Part shown: positions 26,577 to 38,470 of the stretch, piece after piece | How positions within the stretch are numbered: the first letter of the stretch is position 1 | Layout of the letters: each line of letters opens with the position of its first letter | DNA from: Drechmeria coniospora | Lineage: Eukaryota > Ascomycota > Sordariomycetes > Hypocreales > Ophiocordycipitaceae | NCBI RefSeq assembly: GCF_001625195.1 | Contig: NC_054390.1 | Span: 1,426,001 to 1,490,000, forward strand | Reading direction: 5' to 3' | DNA: 64,000 nt | Notes under the pieces: generated by a model | The model's database searches: none | The model's input: the letters and a program-made list of their open reading frames with translations, nothing else | What the model was told of the DNA's origin: nothing | Made by a program: the position numbers and the translations under genes

Positions 26577-28509
26577 TTATACCTCAACGATCCAAATCTA
26601 CAGCGAGTGTGAGCGGTACGGTTTCAAACCAAGGCTGGGACAAGTGGCTACTATCAAGGGTCCGGTGAATCAAGCACAGGAATGACTCACCTCCAACTTT
26701 GCCACTTCCTGCCGCTGCCTCCTTGCAGCTTGGGTGGAACTCTGAATGGCCATCTCCAAATCATCTTGGTCTCCCATGGTGATCATGTCTCCATCGGGTA
26801 AATCTTCATCCTTGATCTTGATCTTGAACCGGCGACGTAGCCCAAACTTTTCTCGTACTCGATCGGCCAGATCGGGGAACTCGATGGCGGCACCCACCAT
26901 GATATAGCGCACATCGTCGGCGTGGACTTTAACCCTAACCTTGAGGATGTCAGGCCGCCGTGAGGCCCCGCGGGCTTCGGTCCTCGCCACCGGTTCACGG
27001 CGGTTATTCGACACCATTTCGAACTCAGCACCGTTTACTGATCCATCATAGTCCGAGCCTTCATCGTCATCTTCGATATATCGCTGTTGTTGCCTCGCAC
27101 GGTTTGACCGCCGGCTGCCTCTTGAGGTTCGCGGTCCGCTGCCACCACCTCCGCCCTGATACATGTCGTACAGGTCGGCTGGAAAGGTTTCTTCTTCGAT
27201 AGGTCTCGTGGGCCTTCGTTGGAGGGGTGCTGGAAACGGGTCTCGTGGAGAGTAGCCGCGTGATGGAGCTGCAGTAGCCGACCTCGTCGGTCGGGCTCTG
27301 CCGTCTTCCGGCGATTGCGCCTTTTCGTACTTTCTGATGGATTCTTGAGACGGAATACTGAGCCTCGCAGGCATCGGCTTCGGGCCTGTCCGAACAGACG
27401 CTCCTCGGCTCGGCCGATCACTCTCCGGGGGAGGCGTAGGGGGGAAGACAGAGCGGCCAGCAGGTGGCTCCGATTGTTGTCTCCTCGACTGGATGCCGGG
27501 CCTCACCAGATTGGTGGCGCCAAAGGAGATGTCGTCGACCGGCCGGTCGTCCTTGATCTCGGGCTTTCCAGCCTAGGGTGCATGTCAGTCACAGAACGGT
27601 TCAAACAAGGTGCAGCTAGACCCACGTTTTTGATCTCGGAACCTGCGAAGCCGGTGAAGGCGTTGGACCGGTCCGAGGCAGCCACCAGTCTTGCCTTGCC
27701 GAGGTAGTCCTTCGTTTTGAGGTTTCGTACCTTGGCTTCGTTTGGTCGATAAACAACGCCGACAGGGATGGAGAAGACAGTGTATCCCTACGAAAGCATC
27801 AGCATCGGCCCTTCAACACTGCAGGACAGGCAAGAACCCCGACCTCGGCTTCTTCACGGATGGCCTCGTCGATGACGTTGTGATCCTCCACCACTTTCTC
27901 CTTGACAGCATACGAAAGGTCTTGCAAGCCGGTCTCCATGTTCTGAAGGTAGATGTAACAAAGTCCTCTGTTGAAGAGCACTTCACATGAGTAGAGCTTG
28001 AACTGGAGTCCGAGCTGGGCATAGTCGATCATGGTGTTGCCGCGCAGGTAGAGCAGGGTGTCGTTGAAGTTCGCCAGGGCCTCTTCAAAATCGCCAAGCA
28101 AAAAATTGGAGACACCCTGTTGAAAGTAGGCGACAGCAAGATACTGATCCAGTCGAATGGCTCGCTGGTAGGATTCAACCTAGAGGAGGGGACACACATC
28201 AGTTGCGGCCACCATGGTTGCCGGCCGCGTGTTGGGCTGGTGAAGCAGTCAACATACCGCCTTTTCATGCTCGCCGAGCGTTGCATGAATGACACCCATG
28301 TTAAACAGGATCTTGCTGGTGTCGCTAATCTTGTCGAACTCGCCAAGCGCATCATCAAATTCGTTGTTGTCGTACCGGGCGAGGGCAGACACCCACGTTT
28401 CAATTTCCTAGAACGTGTACACATGCATGGTCAGGCCTGCGCTTCTTTTGAATCGTCCACGTTTGCCGGCCTTGAATAAACAGGGGGGACTTGCCTGCTT
28501 TAGTGACAT
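26577..28509 (-). CDS. noxR: NADPH oxidase regulator NoxR (p67phox-like, TPR + PB1)
   Basis: Cytosolic activator of NoxA/NoxB superoxide-producing oxidases, needed for sexual development and hyphal differentiation. Exons 28509..28495, 28407..28258, 28179..27844, 27787..27626, 27572..26691 and 26597..26577 give 521 aa. The N-terminal TPR domain, residues ~1-165, includes MSLKQEIETWVSALARYDN, FNMGVIHATLGEHEKAVESY and YFQQGVSNFLLGDFEEALAN. An activation-domain-like stretch GYTVFSIPVGVVYRP follows. The long middle is disordered, rich in Pro/Arg/Ser. A PB1 domain near residues ~415-500 reads DILKVRVKVHADDVRYIMV ... IKIKDEDLPDGDMITMGDQDDLEMA. The last exon codes only IWIVEV. Intron 1 uses a GC donor (CAG|GCAAGT). 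Filamentous-fungus specific. Confidence 0.93.
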
Positions 28510-31500
28510 GGCCGATCGGAAGCGGGAGGTTGGAGGAGCTCGCCGTAGATGGGGGAGAGCGGACGACAACGAAAAAGAGCAGCGTTATTTGAAGAGGAGG
28601 TCTCTGGAAAGAAATCTGTATCTCAAAATGCAGGGCAGTGAATGTGAGAGTATTGGCGAATACCACCCTCGTCGATCTAGGCAGCTCGGCGCTTAATGGC
28701 GAGGTGACCGACTGGTCTACTGCGTATTAGCCGTTTGGAGGGTCAGCCAATGATGCGATGCATGTCTTCTTCCCCCGCTTTGGAAGTGAACCACCGGTGC
28801 TCCGTACAAGACGATGCCCTTGATGAATTGGCGAGGAGTGAGGGTTGTCGGGCAGAATCACTGTGGATATGGCGGCGTCGCGAGGACTCGGGACGGCAGC
28901 CTGCTCGTGGAGGTGCACCTACTAGTAGTCGCAATTTTGTTGTCGAGTCGACCCGCAACCGCAACGGCTGTCGAGAAACGGCCAGGCGGCGAGACCAGGA
29001 CGTCTGCTCGACTTGCTGTGAAGATTGGCCCGTCGTGACCTTATCACTTCCCTCTCCGACAGGCAGGGCAAGGGGTGGCTCGTGACGCTTAGGCGCGGAG
29101 GAATCAGCAGCGTGGAAAGGCTGGACGACAAAAGACGGCCCTATTTGATGACGACAGCGGCGAGTAAGACCAAGCTCGCATACTGGGAAACGAGATGGTC
29201 GTCGTGCCACTCTTGACGCGCTTGGGTTCAGTGCGAAGGACAGAGTTTGGACCAAGGCAAGCATCCATTCGCGCGGGGGGGAGGCAAGCGGTTCGCAACC
29301 TACTCGTATGAGGAACTGGCTGGTCGGAAACAGATAGGTACAGGGATGGACGAGTCCGGGCAAGGAAGAAATCGAAATCCGTCGAAAGTCGGAGCACTGG
29401 TGGATGGATGGTGTCACGAATGTGGACCTGCTGCCGAAGCCATCGTTTTCTGCTCTGCATCTGCAACAAGTGCCCAACAACGGAGCAAGGATGAGAGCGA
29501 GTACACCATTTCGAGTACACCCTCACCCAGGAAGCAGGGGCCAGGAAGCCCCTGTGTGCATAACCAGGGTTAGGGGGGGGGGGACAAACTCGAACTTAAC
29601 GTGTTCCGTTGGTGTCGGTCGCTCGGACTGATGCGCAAGGGGGGAGGGGGGGGGGGTCGCGCTTGAGTATGATCGACCCAAACTTGGTGGTTTGGGACCG
29701 CTTTGCACCTAATTCCCTCTTTCCCTCTGCCCGCGCTTTCCCTGCGTTCTCACTTTCCCTCTATTCGCATTTTCCCATTCTTGACCTCACCGGCTACGAC
29801 ATGCGTACACGAGCCTTTTGTGCGATCGGAACCACATGTAGGTTCGGAGATGAAGAATGGTGGCCGTCCGTCCAAAAGGAATGAATGAAATAAAGCTCGA
29901 TTGTTCCACTGACAGATTTCGATGATCGAGTGAACGAGCGAGTGCTCGCCTCGTGTTACAGTACGTATCACATGTATGGCGATGTGCTCGAAAAAAGTAC
30001 TCATACAGTACATGTACTTACACACGTACGTACAGTGTCCGTGTACATAGGTGCGAGCAGTGAAAGTAAGTGTACAACTACAAGTTTGTCCTCGTAGGCT
30101 CAGTATTTATGCGAGGAGTGCATGAGCATCGTCGAGTTAAGTACGTATTATAGCATTAGTATACCCTCTGTACAACTACTCCGTTACGGTAGGTTTGCAT
30201 GTCTACACTCGCGCTCGGTAGGTCGCGACTCACTGGCACTTGCACTCAAGGTTCCTGCGATGACACCAATGGGACCTTGTAGTAGGGGCGAGCGAAGAAC
30301 GAACCTCAGCTCTCGCGCATTCCTACCAGTGTCTACAATTTGATGCTTGCTGCTATTACATACAAGTATACCTCTTAGTAGTAATTACCTGCAAGTACTC
30401 CGTACGGACGGACTACATACTACTCGCAACACTTGAGGTATACGTGTACCTACATGGAACTCATATATCATGTAATTAGTCTCCCTAGCAGAGCGAGCCA
30501 TGATGCATGAAGCACATCTCCGTTTATATTACGGAGTTACATGTGGACCGTCATCGACAACGGCCGGTGCGCAATCGCTGTACCGTGGTTATTGGTTTCA
30601 GTTTGCATGTTCTGTTCCCTTTCTGCCGTTATATTCGCGCGCGAAGTAATTACTTGTTCTTGTGCAATAGGACCGACCTCCTTGCAGGCACGACGTCACG
30701 CAAAGTGGCCTGGGTCGGAAGCAGGTGCATGCTTGTAGAGCATCTTGAGCCCGCCATTCAAATTTGCAATGGGTTCGTGCGCCGAGTCTTGGCGTCAGGA
30801 TCAGAGAGCAAGGTTTTTCTATGCTGAGTACGCAGTACCAGACGAGAAGAGAACTATGATACGACATGTACATGTAGTGTACCGTTGTCTGACTTATCAA
30901 ATAGTTGTAGTTACTCTGTACTCCGTACTTGGCTCCCATTTACTCCCTACACAGCACTGTTCCAAGGTTCGTACGATGGATGGGGATGAACACATGGAAC
31001 ATGTGGAGCATCGAAACGTACAATTCCTTTGCGCCTCGCATCACGTCATGTTTGTGCCCGAAATGTATCGGCCGGGCAGTCTGTGACGCTCCGCCGCTCA
31101 CTTGCATTCGAAATCTGTAATGTCCCGCAGAGTGCTACAGGAATGGCCATACATGCTCCTATCAGCTCGAACGAGCTGTACTCTAAGTCGTTGGCGAGTC
31201 GCTTGAATATAGGCCGCCGCGGTGGAAACAACTCTGGATCGGTACCTTGATAGCTATGTTGCGGACCAGATGCATGCCCGGAAAACAAGACCAATTCCTC
31301 ATGGTCCTCAAGTCAATATGCATACTCGACAAGAAAAGAGAAGAGCAAAGCACCCGTGTTCCATCTAACTAATTCCATGCTCAAGAAGCGCGTTCGTGGC
31401 ATCGGGCGCCAACTGGCGCTTCGCACATCGACGAAGCCCAAGCAACTATGAATTCCATCGGCGTCCTCAGCTCCATGTTGGCCAAATTAGCCATGACGCA

Positions 31501-31723
31501 GGCGCAACAAGCCTCAAAATAATCCTGAAATCATGCGTCCAATCAACAATACCTGTTGCCCAGCTGCGCGAAAAAAAAAATCCCCCACACTATATCAACC
31601 AAGCAGCCCTCTGGACCAAAGTGGCAGTTCTTCCAGTCACGGCCAATCGTAGCTAAAGGCTTGATGCTCGAGGGGCACTCATCATACATAACCCCCCCCC
31701 CCCCCATACTGCCCATTATATTC
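28510..31723. repeat. 3.2-kb gene-free spacer, partly GTAC-repeat rich
   Basis: Between the NoxR start and the FKS1 stop. 28700-29600 has normal GC and long overlapping open frames on both strands (a 245-codon frame on the minus strand, 28743-29480) but no recognisable domain. Homopolymer G runs occur at about 29572-29583 and 29641-29657, and a C run at about 31691-31705. From about 29940 to 31000 the GTAC-type words (TACATGTAC, GTACTCCGTACGG, GTACGTAC) are frequent. I see no mobile element or RNA gene. Confidence 0.65.
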
Positions 31724-34700
31724 TTAAAAAAGTTTGATCTTGCTGGCGGCAGTGGTAGCCCCCGCACCTCCACCCGTGCCTGACTTCGTGAACGCGCCGG
31801 TGTAGTTGGGTCGGCCAGTGCCCGTCTTGGAGGTCCCATTCGTATTGTCACTGGACAACGCCGGTTGCACTAAAATGTACTTACCGTTCAGAGATACGGA
31901 TTTTCCCACACTATCAATTAAACTGGATGGAATCATCTTGCCGCCCACAACAGGCCCGACAATCATGCCAATAAACAGGAAGAGCATCACAAAGTAGAGG
32001 ATGGCATATCGAATCACACGTCGGCGCCTTAGCTTCGACTGCTTCATCGAGTATATTGGGGGCCGGATTTGCCGGCTGCGACATTTGTTAGCATCAGGGT
32101 CGAACAATCCGATGACGAGACAGCCTTGACTTACCTAGGTCTCAACCAGAACAGCATCATAGAGTGCAGCTTATCGACCTTTGGGATGAGAATGACCGGC
32201 AGCATCAAAATCAAGAGCCAGTGTCCGAGAATAAAATCGGCCGCAAACATGCTCAGTTCGGTGATTTTGCACAGGAACTCACGGGCTGGCTGAGAAACGG
32301 AGTGCCAGCCCATTGAGTACCACTTGCCGCTCCAAAACGCAAGGTTGGACTGATCGGTCTTCATCTCTCGCGTGAGCGCAAGGGACACGATCAGCTTGAA
32401 TATGAACCTTTGGATCGCCACAACGGCAATGATGCCAGCCAAAGTCCTCGGAAAGCTGAAGCCCTCCAATAAGAACATAGCCTCGAAAAAAATGAGCATG
32501 ACGACAGCGGCTGTACCGTGAGCAATGGCGGCCAAGACGCTTCCGAACTTCTTGCAGCACATGCTCAGGATTGGGCCCATGCAGCACGCCATACCGAACA
32601 TGGCAGCAAGAACTGCAGCGTTGATACCGATGGGCGCAAGTGCCACGATGAGGACGCGCAAAATCGAGTGTGTGGGCTTGATGGATGCTTTTGGGTTGTT
32701 TTTTTGCAGAACGCCAGTCTGGGCATTAATGTACAAGTATGGAATCATGGTCCAAATAACTTGCAGCAGGGGTGTGAATATTTCCGTGAAGAATATGTTG
32801 GCAATGGCTGCACGAGGAACATCGGCCGACAGTTTCGCCGACGCCTCGCCAAGGGCCTTGCGCTTATATCCCGTGATTCGTGTTCGAGACAGGCGGCAGA
32901 ACGCAATCCAGGACGACGCGTGGCTTCTAGAATTACCTCTAGAGAGCCAGCGGAGGAAATCGCGGTAGTCGATGAAGAAATCGTTCCACGCAAACTGGTG
33001 CGGGTTGTACAGGAAAGGCGAAATCGTTAGGCCAAGCAGGGTAATCCAGAAGTACACCAACGCTGCCTGCCAGACTGTGACGGTTGCGAACAGTAGCATC
33101 ATCAGCAGTCTGGCACCAAAGTAGATTGCTGGACCGGCAAATCTGGAATACAAAACGCCAAAGGGAATGCGGGCCGTGGCAAACCCACGGCCGGTTCCGA
33201 TGTATCGCGCACCGCCGAATGAGATATCCTGCTGCACAGAGTTCGCATAAATTTGGCAGACGAACACTTCGAAGAATGTCGACAGAGAGAAGAACTGCTT
33301 GAGGAAGCGGACGAGCGCGCGCCAGACGCCACGCTCCGTCAGTTCCTGCACGATGAGCGGAATGAAGGAGAGGAAGAAGACGAAGAAGATGGAGAATATG
33401 CTTCGCTGAACCCAGTCCATCAAGGCATCCGTATTGGCGCAACCAGTTGGGAACAAGGGGTCGGTGATCGGCTTGTTTCGATTATAATCGCAACTAACCG
33501 TCTCATGTCTCAAGGCGCCGAAATTGACCAGGCATAGCATGAAGAGCTGGACGGAGAGCATGATGAACATGTTGTTGATGTGGAACCCGGCGTGCGCATA
33601 GTAGAATGACAGGAACCGATCGAGGGGCAGCTGTGTGCCAAGATAATAATACTCTCGAGAGAGCATCTGCTCACCCATTCCAGTACCAATCTTGGTGGTG
33701 AAGTTGAGAATCGACCCAAACCCTAGATCACGGCCCTTGCCACACTGATAGTATTCGCAATGCTTGATGCGACCGCCTCGGAGGATGGCGTTCATCCCGG
33801 CAAAAATATCCTCGTTGAGATGGAGACCCTTCTGGGCCTTTGAAACACCACCGCGAGTCGTCATGAAAATACCGTTGAGGAAGTCCGGATGGCCATAATG
33901 GAGTTTGCCTCCGATTTGGGCCAGAGTACGTGCAAATAGAGTGCCAAAAGTCTGTTCCTTTCCAGCGGCAACGTCACCAAGGATACCAATGTTCTCCGAA
34001 AAGATGTACTCGCGAGCGCCGAGAATAGCGACGGGGTAGGTGGCGTCATTCTTCACACCAGGCGTGTACGGTGAGGCATTCTCCGTCTTCATTTCTTCAA
34101 ATTCGGCCAGGACGCTGCGGATCTTGAGACACTCCTCAAGGTAGTTGTCCTGGTTAGCATCGATGAGTTGAATATATTCGCCACGATAAAAGATCAGCGA
34201 ATGATTCTGGTTGTCCGACTTGCCATCGCCCAAAACCGGATTGCCCGAGAGCTGGACGCGGAACTTGGGACGTCGCATCCCATTCTCCATGAACTCAGAG
34301 TGACCATCAATCAAGGCTGAGTAGAGTCTTGGTTCCTCGCCTTCGGCCAGCGGAGGTTCCTCGTCCAAATAGGCAATTTGGAGATCTGGATACGCACGAA
34401 GCAAGAACTCCGCATTCTCCATTTCTTCCTTTTTGAACTTGGAATAGCGCTGCATGGAAACGACAATCTTGAACTTTCGACGTGCCATGCGCTCCAATTC
34501 TCGTTCAAGCTTGTCAGAGTTGCCGCCAAACATCTGCACAACCTCAGGGTTCTCGACTCGGTATAGGAGCTTAATGGCGCGGCTGTAGTTCATGAAGCCG
34601 GAAACGGTACGGTACAGAGTCTGCGAGCGCAGCGAAGCCCAGATGCGGGTCCGGAGGGTGTACTCGGGAGCTGACGACTTGAAACCGATGCAGTAGAAGG

Positions 34701-37322
34701 GTAGGTCGTCAATCTTGCTTTTTGCAGCGTCCTTTTCTCCTTTTTCAAAATCGCCATTCATCTGTGACGTCTCGTCGGCCAAGATCTTCGTATCCTTGAC
34801 AAAGCAATCCCATTCATGGGGGTGAAGCTGCTTGAGGTATTCGAGAAGAGTGACTCTTGAATACGGCTCGTCTTCGCGAATAATTTCGCGCAGGGAGAGA
34901 AGGATCTTTTCACTGTAGTGGGGAATCATGACAGTAAATGTCGGCATGTTGTCGACCGGAAGCGGCTCCGGGATGGGGGTTGACAAGGACTGTGCAAAGA
35001 AGGAGATACGGCGCTCCGCCTCGCTATGACTGGGAAAGAACTCGGTCTTGAATGAATGGTCTTCCTGAGAGACGAAGAACGTCGGAGCACGAAGCGTTCG
35101 CTTGCCCTCTTGCTCAGACGGCACCTGGTGATACAGAAGCTTTTGGACGTGGTCGATTGCCAGAAGATGCTCGCGGTACATGGAAATGACGATGGCATTC
35201 CAAACCTGCGAGATCAAAACTTTTGGCTTGTATTTGATCTCCATGTCGGTCGTGGCGAGAATCTTGGAATATATTCGCTTGGGGAGACGAGAGAAAACGT
35301 TCCTCCAGGGCGTCCAAATCGAAGAGCCGACATAAAACGACCGGGCAATGGAGAAGATGGTGTTGAACAGGACGTAGAACAAATAGGTGTCTAGAAAGAA
35401 GAAAATCAAATCTGTGAAAGCCATGAGACCCATGAGAATGAGGGGATGATGTTTGCAGAGGATGTTTGGTGGATTCAAGAGACCATCGCCTAGACATTGA
35501 GGGTTGAAAATGTAAAGGTATCGGATCACATCGCGGAACGAGAGAGTCAGATAGACGTACGACTCTCCAAACTTGAGCCCGAAGACAGCCAACCAAAGCC
35601 CGTAGGACATGGCCATGTCGTTACCGGAGAGCTTAGGGTAGCTGGCTGTGAAGGTCTGGCTGGCGACATACCGTCTCGAGTTCTTCGTCAGGTAGCTGCC
35701 GAACAAACCACCGAGAGGCATGATCGCGAAGAAGAGAAACGTGAGTATGGCGATAACGAATTGAACGATTCCAAGGATGAGATCAACATCAACTGAGCCT
35801 GGGTTTTCTGTCGGCAAAGCGAATATTTTGACCCCTGGGCCAATGTTGATGATAAATATGGCAATGAGAAAGAGCAGCCTTTTCGTCAAATGCTGAGCCC
35901 CCGCCCACCTACGGGGAACATACGCCCATTCAGCGATGGTGGCGAAGATTTGAATGAGGGTCGCGATGGCTCCTCCGAACGCGACAATTGAAAACTGTTT
36001 AGCCGCAGAGGGTTGGTTGTCGACCTCTTGCTCGTAATCTTTAACGAGTAACGTCGGAGCGTTATGTGCGGTGTAGAACCAAAACATGGTTAGGTGGATG
36101 ATCCAAATGCGGTTGAAGTTTGTGAGGAGGTGGAACCATGATCGCGATTCCTTGTATGTCTTGAAGAAGCACTTTTTCCAGTTGACATCCTTCAACTTCA
36201 AGTATCTCTCAGCAGGTGGGACATCCACGAGCTTGCTCTTATCCTGCAATTTGAGACGTTCGATGCCTTCAGGGTACCAGAAAAGCTGGTTGCAGTCGTC
36301 GTAGCCGATAATGTGCTTATGGTCGCGTTCGCGGCGGACGTACACGCCGTTGAGAATCTCATAGCCTTGATCTCGGCAGTACTGGTAGAGCGGGGTGATG
36401 ATATTGTTCAGAAAGGTAAACTCATCCACGGGTTCCACGAGTGCTTGGCAAGCGGGAGAATTGAGATAGTCATCGGCACACTTGAAAATGAAGCAGAGGC
36501 ATTCCGGCATGAAACGAACCTGATTGGCCTCGCCCCAGCAGAGAAGGTAGAGGGCAATCTGGCGGACACGGTCATGCTGAGACATGCGGTTCATTCGCGT
36601 CTTCCAGCGATATTCGGCGGCTTCGAGGCTGTCGTCTCCCTCGAGATCCTGCAATGTTTCGGTTTCGTTGGCGCCGTCTCCCGCCTTCTTCTTCTTTTTG
36701 TTTTTGGTCTTGCGGCGCAGTCCCTTGCTCTTTGCGTTTGCGAAACCGACAGCATCATCAAGGTCAAGATGAGCCGCGAAGTACCACTTCCGATAGTTGG
36801 CATTATCACCTCCGATGTAATCAGCATGCAGAGAGAGCAAGGCTTGATTCGGCGCCATGCGAGAGGCTCTGGAGTCGAGTAGGGTCATGAGGTGATCATA
36901 CATGTTTCGCATGCTGTCCCGTTGGAAGCCAAACTTGGATGTTAGGTCCAGGAAAATGTCTTCAATCTCTTCCTTGGACAGAGGGATCTGAGCATCCGAG
37001 GTCCAGGCGGGATACGGCTCTCGAGAACGTTGACCAGCGGGCAAAACATTGGCGTAATCCATACCATAGTTGGGCGTTGATGCACCAGACGACCGATTGG
37101 CGCCATAGGACATCTGAGACGAAGGTGGGCGATATCCTCGCTGGCCGTCGCCGTAGTTGTTGTAACGCTCATCACCGCGGCCATAGTAATCCATTTCGGC
37201 AGCTCGCGCCATGTCCGACCTCATAGTAAAGTCGCTAAACGTCTCTGAGTCCTCCTCCGAGCCATGTCGGGCACCTTGTGCGGCGTAGCCGTTATTGTAG
37301 TCTTGGTCATAGTAGCCCTGGC

Positions 37323-37358
<36 letters not shown>

Positions 37359-37722
37359 AGTATTCATCTTGATACTGATCTTGGCCATCGTAATAACCCC
37401 CATCTTGGTGATATGGGTTGTTGGGATCAGCATTGTAGTAGCCTCTATAGTACAATTAGAGGTGTCATTCAAGGAGATAAAACCCGTTGCACTCGACAGA
37501 ATAAACGCACGATTCATCATAATAGCCATCGCCGGCTTGGCCACTGTGACCTGGGTTGCCGACTTGGCCACCATGGCCGCCACGGGCATCATAGCCGTTG
37601 TCATAGTACTGATCATCTTGATAGTACGGATCAGGGTTGGCCTCGTTGTGAACATTCTGGCCACCATGACCGTAACCATCATCGTAGTGGTCGTTTTGAC
37701 CACCACCAGGATATCCCGACAT
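31724..37722 (-). CDS. FKS1: 1,3-beta-glucan synthase catalytic subunit FKS1
   Basis: Plasma-membrane UDP-glucose glucosyltransferase (GT48) making the main wall glucan; target of echinocandins. Exons 37722..37511, 37444..32135 and 32075..31724 give about 1957 aa. N-terminus ([20 protein letters not shown]) is Tyr/Gly/Asp/Asn-rich, with a run of Asn encoded by a GTT/AAC repeat. The FKS1 domain-1 block includes [21 protein letters not shown] membrane cluster is followed by the cytosolic catalytic block ([97 protein letters not shown]) and a second membrane cluster. Hot spot 1 (residues ~702-710) reads YLTLSFRDV and hot spot 2 (~1414-1421) DWVQRSIF. The last exon begins at [19 protein letters not shown], has one membrane span and a Thr/Gly-rich tail. 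Confidence 0.97.
37324..37362 (-). repeat. Trinucleotide repeat encoding poly-Asn in FKS1
   Basis: A nearly pure GTT repeat on the plus strand (AAC on the coding strand) gives about 12 consecutive Asn in the disordered N-terminus of FKS1. Being a coding microsatellite, it is expected to vary in length between strains. Confidence 0.85.
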
Positions 37723-38470
37723 GCTGAAGGATGATTATCTAACGTTGAGCGGCCACATTAGCAGGCAGGGTCTGGATGCGGTTGGAGAGACGCAGAGCAT
37801 GAAACTCAGAGCGCAAGGATCACGAAGTTCTTACCCTTTTGCAAACATGGAGAGGTAGTCGACAGCAAATTGGGCAGCACCGCGAGGCGTACGAAGCGAA
37901 CCCCAAAACTTCCGGACGAACGAATTGACGAACTCGACGGTTGGTGATTCGATTCGCGGAGAGTGAGGGAGCGACGAAGACTACCAACCGAATCGATCAA
38001 TCAATGAGCCAGACCGACAAGGCGGGCACAAAATCGACAGATGGACACGCTCTTTGGCCGATTAGACGTGTCAACAATGAACAGTTGAAACGGGAAGCCA
38101 AGGGCAATGTTGATGAAATAGGTCCAAGGGTCGTCGAGTCGGCGCCGCCTGAGAAGGAACTAGGCGGGTTCGGCGGCCAGATATCTCCGGCCGCTGCAGC
38201 GGCAAGGGGAATAGGCGACGAAAGAAGGATGCTGGAAGTCCAGTTCAACAGGCAGGAAGAGATAGAGAATGGAAGGTTCGACTGATCGATTGAAAGGGAT
38301 GAGAGTAGTCTGGTGTTGTTTCCCCCTTTTCCAGTGCGGAAGAGAGGACAGAAGGCAGGCAGGCGGCCAAATGGGATCAGCAGGGAATGTGGGAGCAAGT
38401 GGAGCGGAGCTGACGGCTGTGAATGGTGGGCGAAGGGCTGTGGGGCTGCAAATCGAGTGGGTACAAACTG
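37723..38470. other. FKS1 upstream region
   Basis: 5' flank of FKS1. Purine-rich on the plus strand in places (i.e. pyrimidine-rich on the coding strand), as is common before highly expressed fungal genes. No gene of its own; short plus-strand frames are not protein-like. Confidence 0.55.

Noticed and set aside
31870..31884. Extra intron in the last exon of FKS1 (GTAAGTACATTTTAG)
   Set aside because: A perfect GTAAGT donor is followed by an AG only about 15 bases later, too short for an intron, and the uninterrupted frame gives a family-like tail.
37264..37734. Val/Ile-rich 156-codon plus-strand frame opposite the FKS1 start
   Set aside because: The apparent hydrophobic protein is the complement of the Asn/Tyr/Asp-rich FKS1 N-terminus.
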